Of a stretch of 64,000 nucleotides of DNA, positions 62,434-64,000 are shown piece after piece. Made by a program: the position numbers and the translations under genes. Location: IMG/VR virus record IMGVR_UViG_3300008259_004750, positions 1 to 64,000 of that record, one strand, 5' to 3'. Source of the stretch: a virus. A model generated the notes under the pieces. That model saw only the letters and a list, made by a program, of their open reading frames with translations. It did not search any database and was not told the DNA's origin. Position 1 is the first letter of the stretch. Each line of letters opens with the position of its first letter.

Positions 62434-63148
62434 TCTCTTTTATAATCTTATCAATTAACCTATCAAGAGATTCGTTTTGATTTTTTCTTGGTTTGTATGA
62501 TGTCATTTTTGGTGAATTTCCTGTTCCTGATTTATTATGGGTTTTTTCCGCTCTCCTTTTTTGAGCACAAGCGGCCTTTTTCTGAGAATCCGACATTTTT
62601 GAGGCAACTCCTGCCGCTCTACATTTAGGGTATCCTTTATCAGAAGCTTCAGGTCTACCACATGGAGGGTGACCACCACCTTCTTTTGTTCTACATATAT
62701 TAACCCAAGGACCCTTAGGTTGACTACTACCCTTTGGTTTTTTCTTAGTTCCAAACCATACTGCTAAATCTTCTGAGATAGTACTCTCATTTATTTCAAC
62801 CCACTCTTTAATTGGTACAAAATTTAATCCTTTACCAGGGGTTTGATTTATATTATTTCCATCATCATCACTAAATGTCATGTACGGATTTTTTTTCATT
62901 TTATTAGTAATTTTTCGTGCAACCTTTTCAATTTTTTTTATTTGGTCTAATCTTTCATTCATTTTACCATCATAACTATCGTACTGTAATAACGGACTAT
63001 CATATTCTGATACAGGTATATTAAATGGTTGTAATTGTGTTTTATCAAAAGGTCTTATGCCTGGTTGTAGTGCGGTAATATAAGAACCGGCACCACCTGA
63101 ATCTGACGCAGCTTCCAATAAAACTTTTTTTATTATGTCACTTAACAT
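62426..63148 (-). CDS. hypothetical protein with Cys-rich basic domain, 240 residues
   Basis: Residues ~135-225 contain LAVWFGTKKKPKGSSQPKGP, WVNICRTKEGGGHPPCGRPE, YPKCRAAG and KKAACAQKRRAEKTH, a Cys/Lys-rich unit resembling an uncharacterised domain (DUF5872-like) seen in giant viruses and large phages. N-terminal tag MLSDIIKKVLLEAASDSGGA contains L-L-E followed by A, as in T4-type capsid-targeting peptides cleaved by prohead protease. C terminus has LDRLIDKIIKEIK. TATTTATA element at 63171-63178, 22 bases upstream. Confidence 0.6.
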   Translation of the reverse strand: MLSDIIKKVLLEAASDSGGAGSYITALQPGIRPFDKTQLQPFNIPVSEYDSPLLQYDSYDGKMNERLDQIKKIEKVARKITNKMKKNPYMTFSDDDGNNINQTPGKGLNFVPIKEWVEINESTISEDLAVWFGTKKKPKGSSQPKGPWVNICRTKEGGGHPPCGRPEASDKGYPKCRAAGVASKMSDSQKKAACAQKRRAEKTHNKSGTGNSPKMTSYKPRKNQNESLDRLIDKIIKEIK

Positions 63149-63170
63149 TTTAAAATAAAATTCTTATTAT

Positions 63171-63178
63171 TATAAATA
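63171..63178 (-). promoter_or_regulatory. TATTTATA element upstream of the 63148 gene
   Basis: Sense sequence GATATATTTATAATAATAAG; ends 22 bases before ATG 63148 in a 39-base divergent gap shared with the 63188 gene. Confidence 0.4.
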
Positions 63179-63187
63179 TATCATTTT

Positions 63188-63427
63188 ATGGAAAACCAAG
63201 AAGAAGAATTATACGGAAAAATATTTGATGAAATTCCTTTAATTAGTGAAGAACATTTAGAATTGATTTTGTCAAATATGTCTTATGATGAGTCAATTTA
63301 TTTTTTAACTCAAGCATGTAAATCCGCTTACCACAGAGGAGCATTCTCTATAGGAGAAAGTGAAATAATCTCTAAAGCCATTAGAATTATATCTAAAACA
63401 AAAAATAAAACAACTACTGAGGATTAA
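63188..63427 (+). CDS. small hypothetical protein, 79 residues
   Basis: Acidic, helical (MENQEEELYGKIFDEIPLIS, CKSAYHRGAFSIGESEII). Convergent with the 63424 gene by a four-base overlap of stop codons. No family recognised. Confidence 0.6.
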   Translation: MENQEEELYGKIFDEIPLISEEHLELILSNMSYDESIYFLTQACKSAYHRGAFSIGESEIISKAIRIISKTKNKTTTED

Positions 63428-63828
63428 TCTCCTGAAGACGGGTCTTCTTTTCCTGTTGTGGATGTATTAGACCCTGTCGATGTTACAGTACCTGTTCCTG
63501 TGGTATTAGTTCCTGTAGTTGATGTGTTAGTTTGAGTAGTTGCGGTATTACTTCCTGTAGTTTCTGTACTAGCGGTACTTGGTGCTGATGTAACTCCACC
63601 TGTTTTAATAGTATCTAAAGCCTTTACTATTGCTGCTGATGTTTTTGGTCCAAATCTGTTATCCGCGACTAAACCCGCATTAAAAGGTGCTTGATTTAAT
63701 TTGTTTTGAATATCTTGAATTGTATAATTGGTAGTTTGCTCAAACAAAAACGTGTTATACCCAACTTTAAGATGCTTAGATAAAATTTGTCTTCTTTCTA
63801 CTTCTGAAATTAATATTCTTTTTTTCAT
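63424..63828 (-). CDS. peptidoglycan-binding-like protein with Ser/Thr tail, 134 residues
   Basis: Residues ~35-75 (YTIQDIQNKLNQAPFNAGLV, DNRFGPKTSAAIVKALD) match the three-helix peptidoglycan-binding type 1 pattern (V-x-x-L-Q-x-x-L ... G-x-x-D-G-x-F-G-P-x-T-x-x-A-V). The last ~55 residues are Ser/Thr/Gly repeats (TGTNTTGTGTVTSTGSN) ending DPSSGD. N-terminal charged segment MKKRILISEVERRQILSKHL precedes. Probably an attached or packaged cell-wall-targeting factor. Confidence 0.65.
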   Translation of the reverse strand: MKKRILISEVERRQILSKHLKVGYNTFLFEQTTNYTIQDIQNKLNQAPFNAGLVADNRFGPKTSAAIVKALDTIKTGGVTSAPSTASTETTGSNTATTQTNTSTTGTNTTGTGTVTSTGSNTSTTGKEDPSSGD

Positions 63829-63847
63829 GTAAATATTTTTTAATTAA

Positions 63848-64000
63848 TTAATCACCGCTTGATGCACTGCTTGTTGTTGATTGTACTTCGTAAGGTGTTG
63901 GTGTCGGCGTTGGTGGTTTAACTCCATTTGTTAGTAAATCCATTATTTTGTTTATAGTTGTTTGGTCCATAGAACCTGTTGGTTTATAGGTTGAATCCAA
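63848..64000 (-). CDS. C-terminal fragment of a protein with Pro/Thr linker
   Basis: Fifty codons in frame to the right edge: LDSTYKPTGSMDQTTINKIM, then a PPTPTPTPYE linker and a TTSSASSGD end. The -SSGD terminus resembles that of the neighbour ending at 63424. The gene starts beyond the window. Function unknown. Confidence 0.6.
   Translation of the reverse strand: MDSTYKPTGSMDQTTINKIMDLLTNGVKPPTPTPTPYEVQSTTSSASSGD

Noticed and set aside
1-64000. tRNA genes, insertion sequences, integrase or attachment sites
   Set aside because: None seen by eye on either strand; a covariance-model scan would be needed to exclude a tRNA.

Overview
The window is a piece of a large tailed bacteriophage genome (T4-like myovirus gene content: PhoH ATPase, dUTPase, a gp55-like sigma factor, a gp5-like baseplate OB-fold protein, long tail fibres). 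It is AT-rich, uses the standard code and has no tRNA or CRISPR that I can see. A host in the Bacteroidota is suggested by one near-perfect Bacteroidota-type promoter (TTTG, 21 bases, TATCTTTG at 61949-61981), by A-rich leaders without clear Shine-Dalgarno sequences, and by the Thr/Pro-rich adhesins. The host assignment is an inference.

Layout. (1) 1-8766, minus: start of an unidentified gene, a broken tail-surface protein (153-2044), two Thr/Pro-rich modular adhesins (2071-4152, 4491-6854), a small protein, a tail protein (7249-8235) and a collapsed paralogue of the second adhesin (8289-8766). (2) 8814-21576, minus: an eleven-gene carbohydrate operon of GT-A, GT-B and GT-D glycosyltransferases, FkbM-type methyltransferases, several transferase/methyltransferase fusions and a UDP-GlcNAc 2-epimerase. 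(3) 21637-30579, minus: three tandem Gly-rich tail proteins, two small proteins, a ~1,710-residue tail fibre split by a 14-bp tandem duplication, and a small Thr/Pro adhesin. (4) 30657-31470, plus: two small probable virion genes ending in a bidirectional terminator. (5) 31518-39464, minus: a 2,648-residue adhesin with a metzincin metalloprotease domain, LamG-like and propeller-like parts and hundreds of Thr/Pro-repeat residues. (6) 39514-62433, plus: small charged proteins, a second carbohydrate array of ten genes interleaved with an exonuclease, dUTPase, PhoH and the sigma factor, then baseplate and structural genes, a spanin-like overlapping pair and small proteins. (7) 62426-64000: short genes on both strands, including a peptidoglycan-binding-like protein. 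No stretch over 300 bases lacks coding sequence; the apparent gap 27015-27934 is coding in a continuing frame.

How the parts fit. About 21 sugar-transfer or sugar-modifying genes sit beside adhesins whose linkers are mucin-like Thr/Pro repeats. The simplest reading is that this phage glycosylates, and partly methyl-caps, its own virion surface, although modification of host surface glycans is also possible. Structural genes, but not the sugar operons, carry an upstream TATTTATA element, which may be the late promoter read by the phage sigma factor. All five reading-frame lesions in the window fall in adhesin or fibre genes, which points to phase variation or diversification, or to assembly errors in low-complexity DNA.
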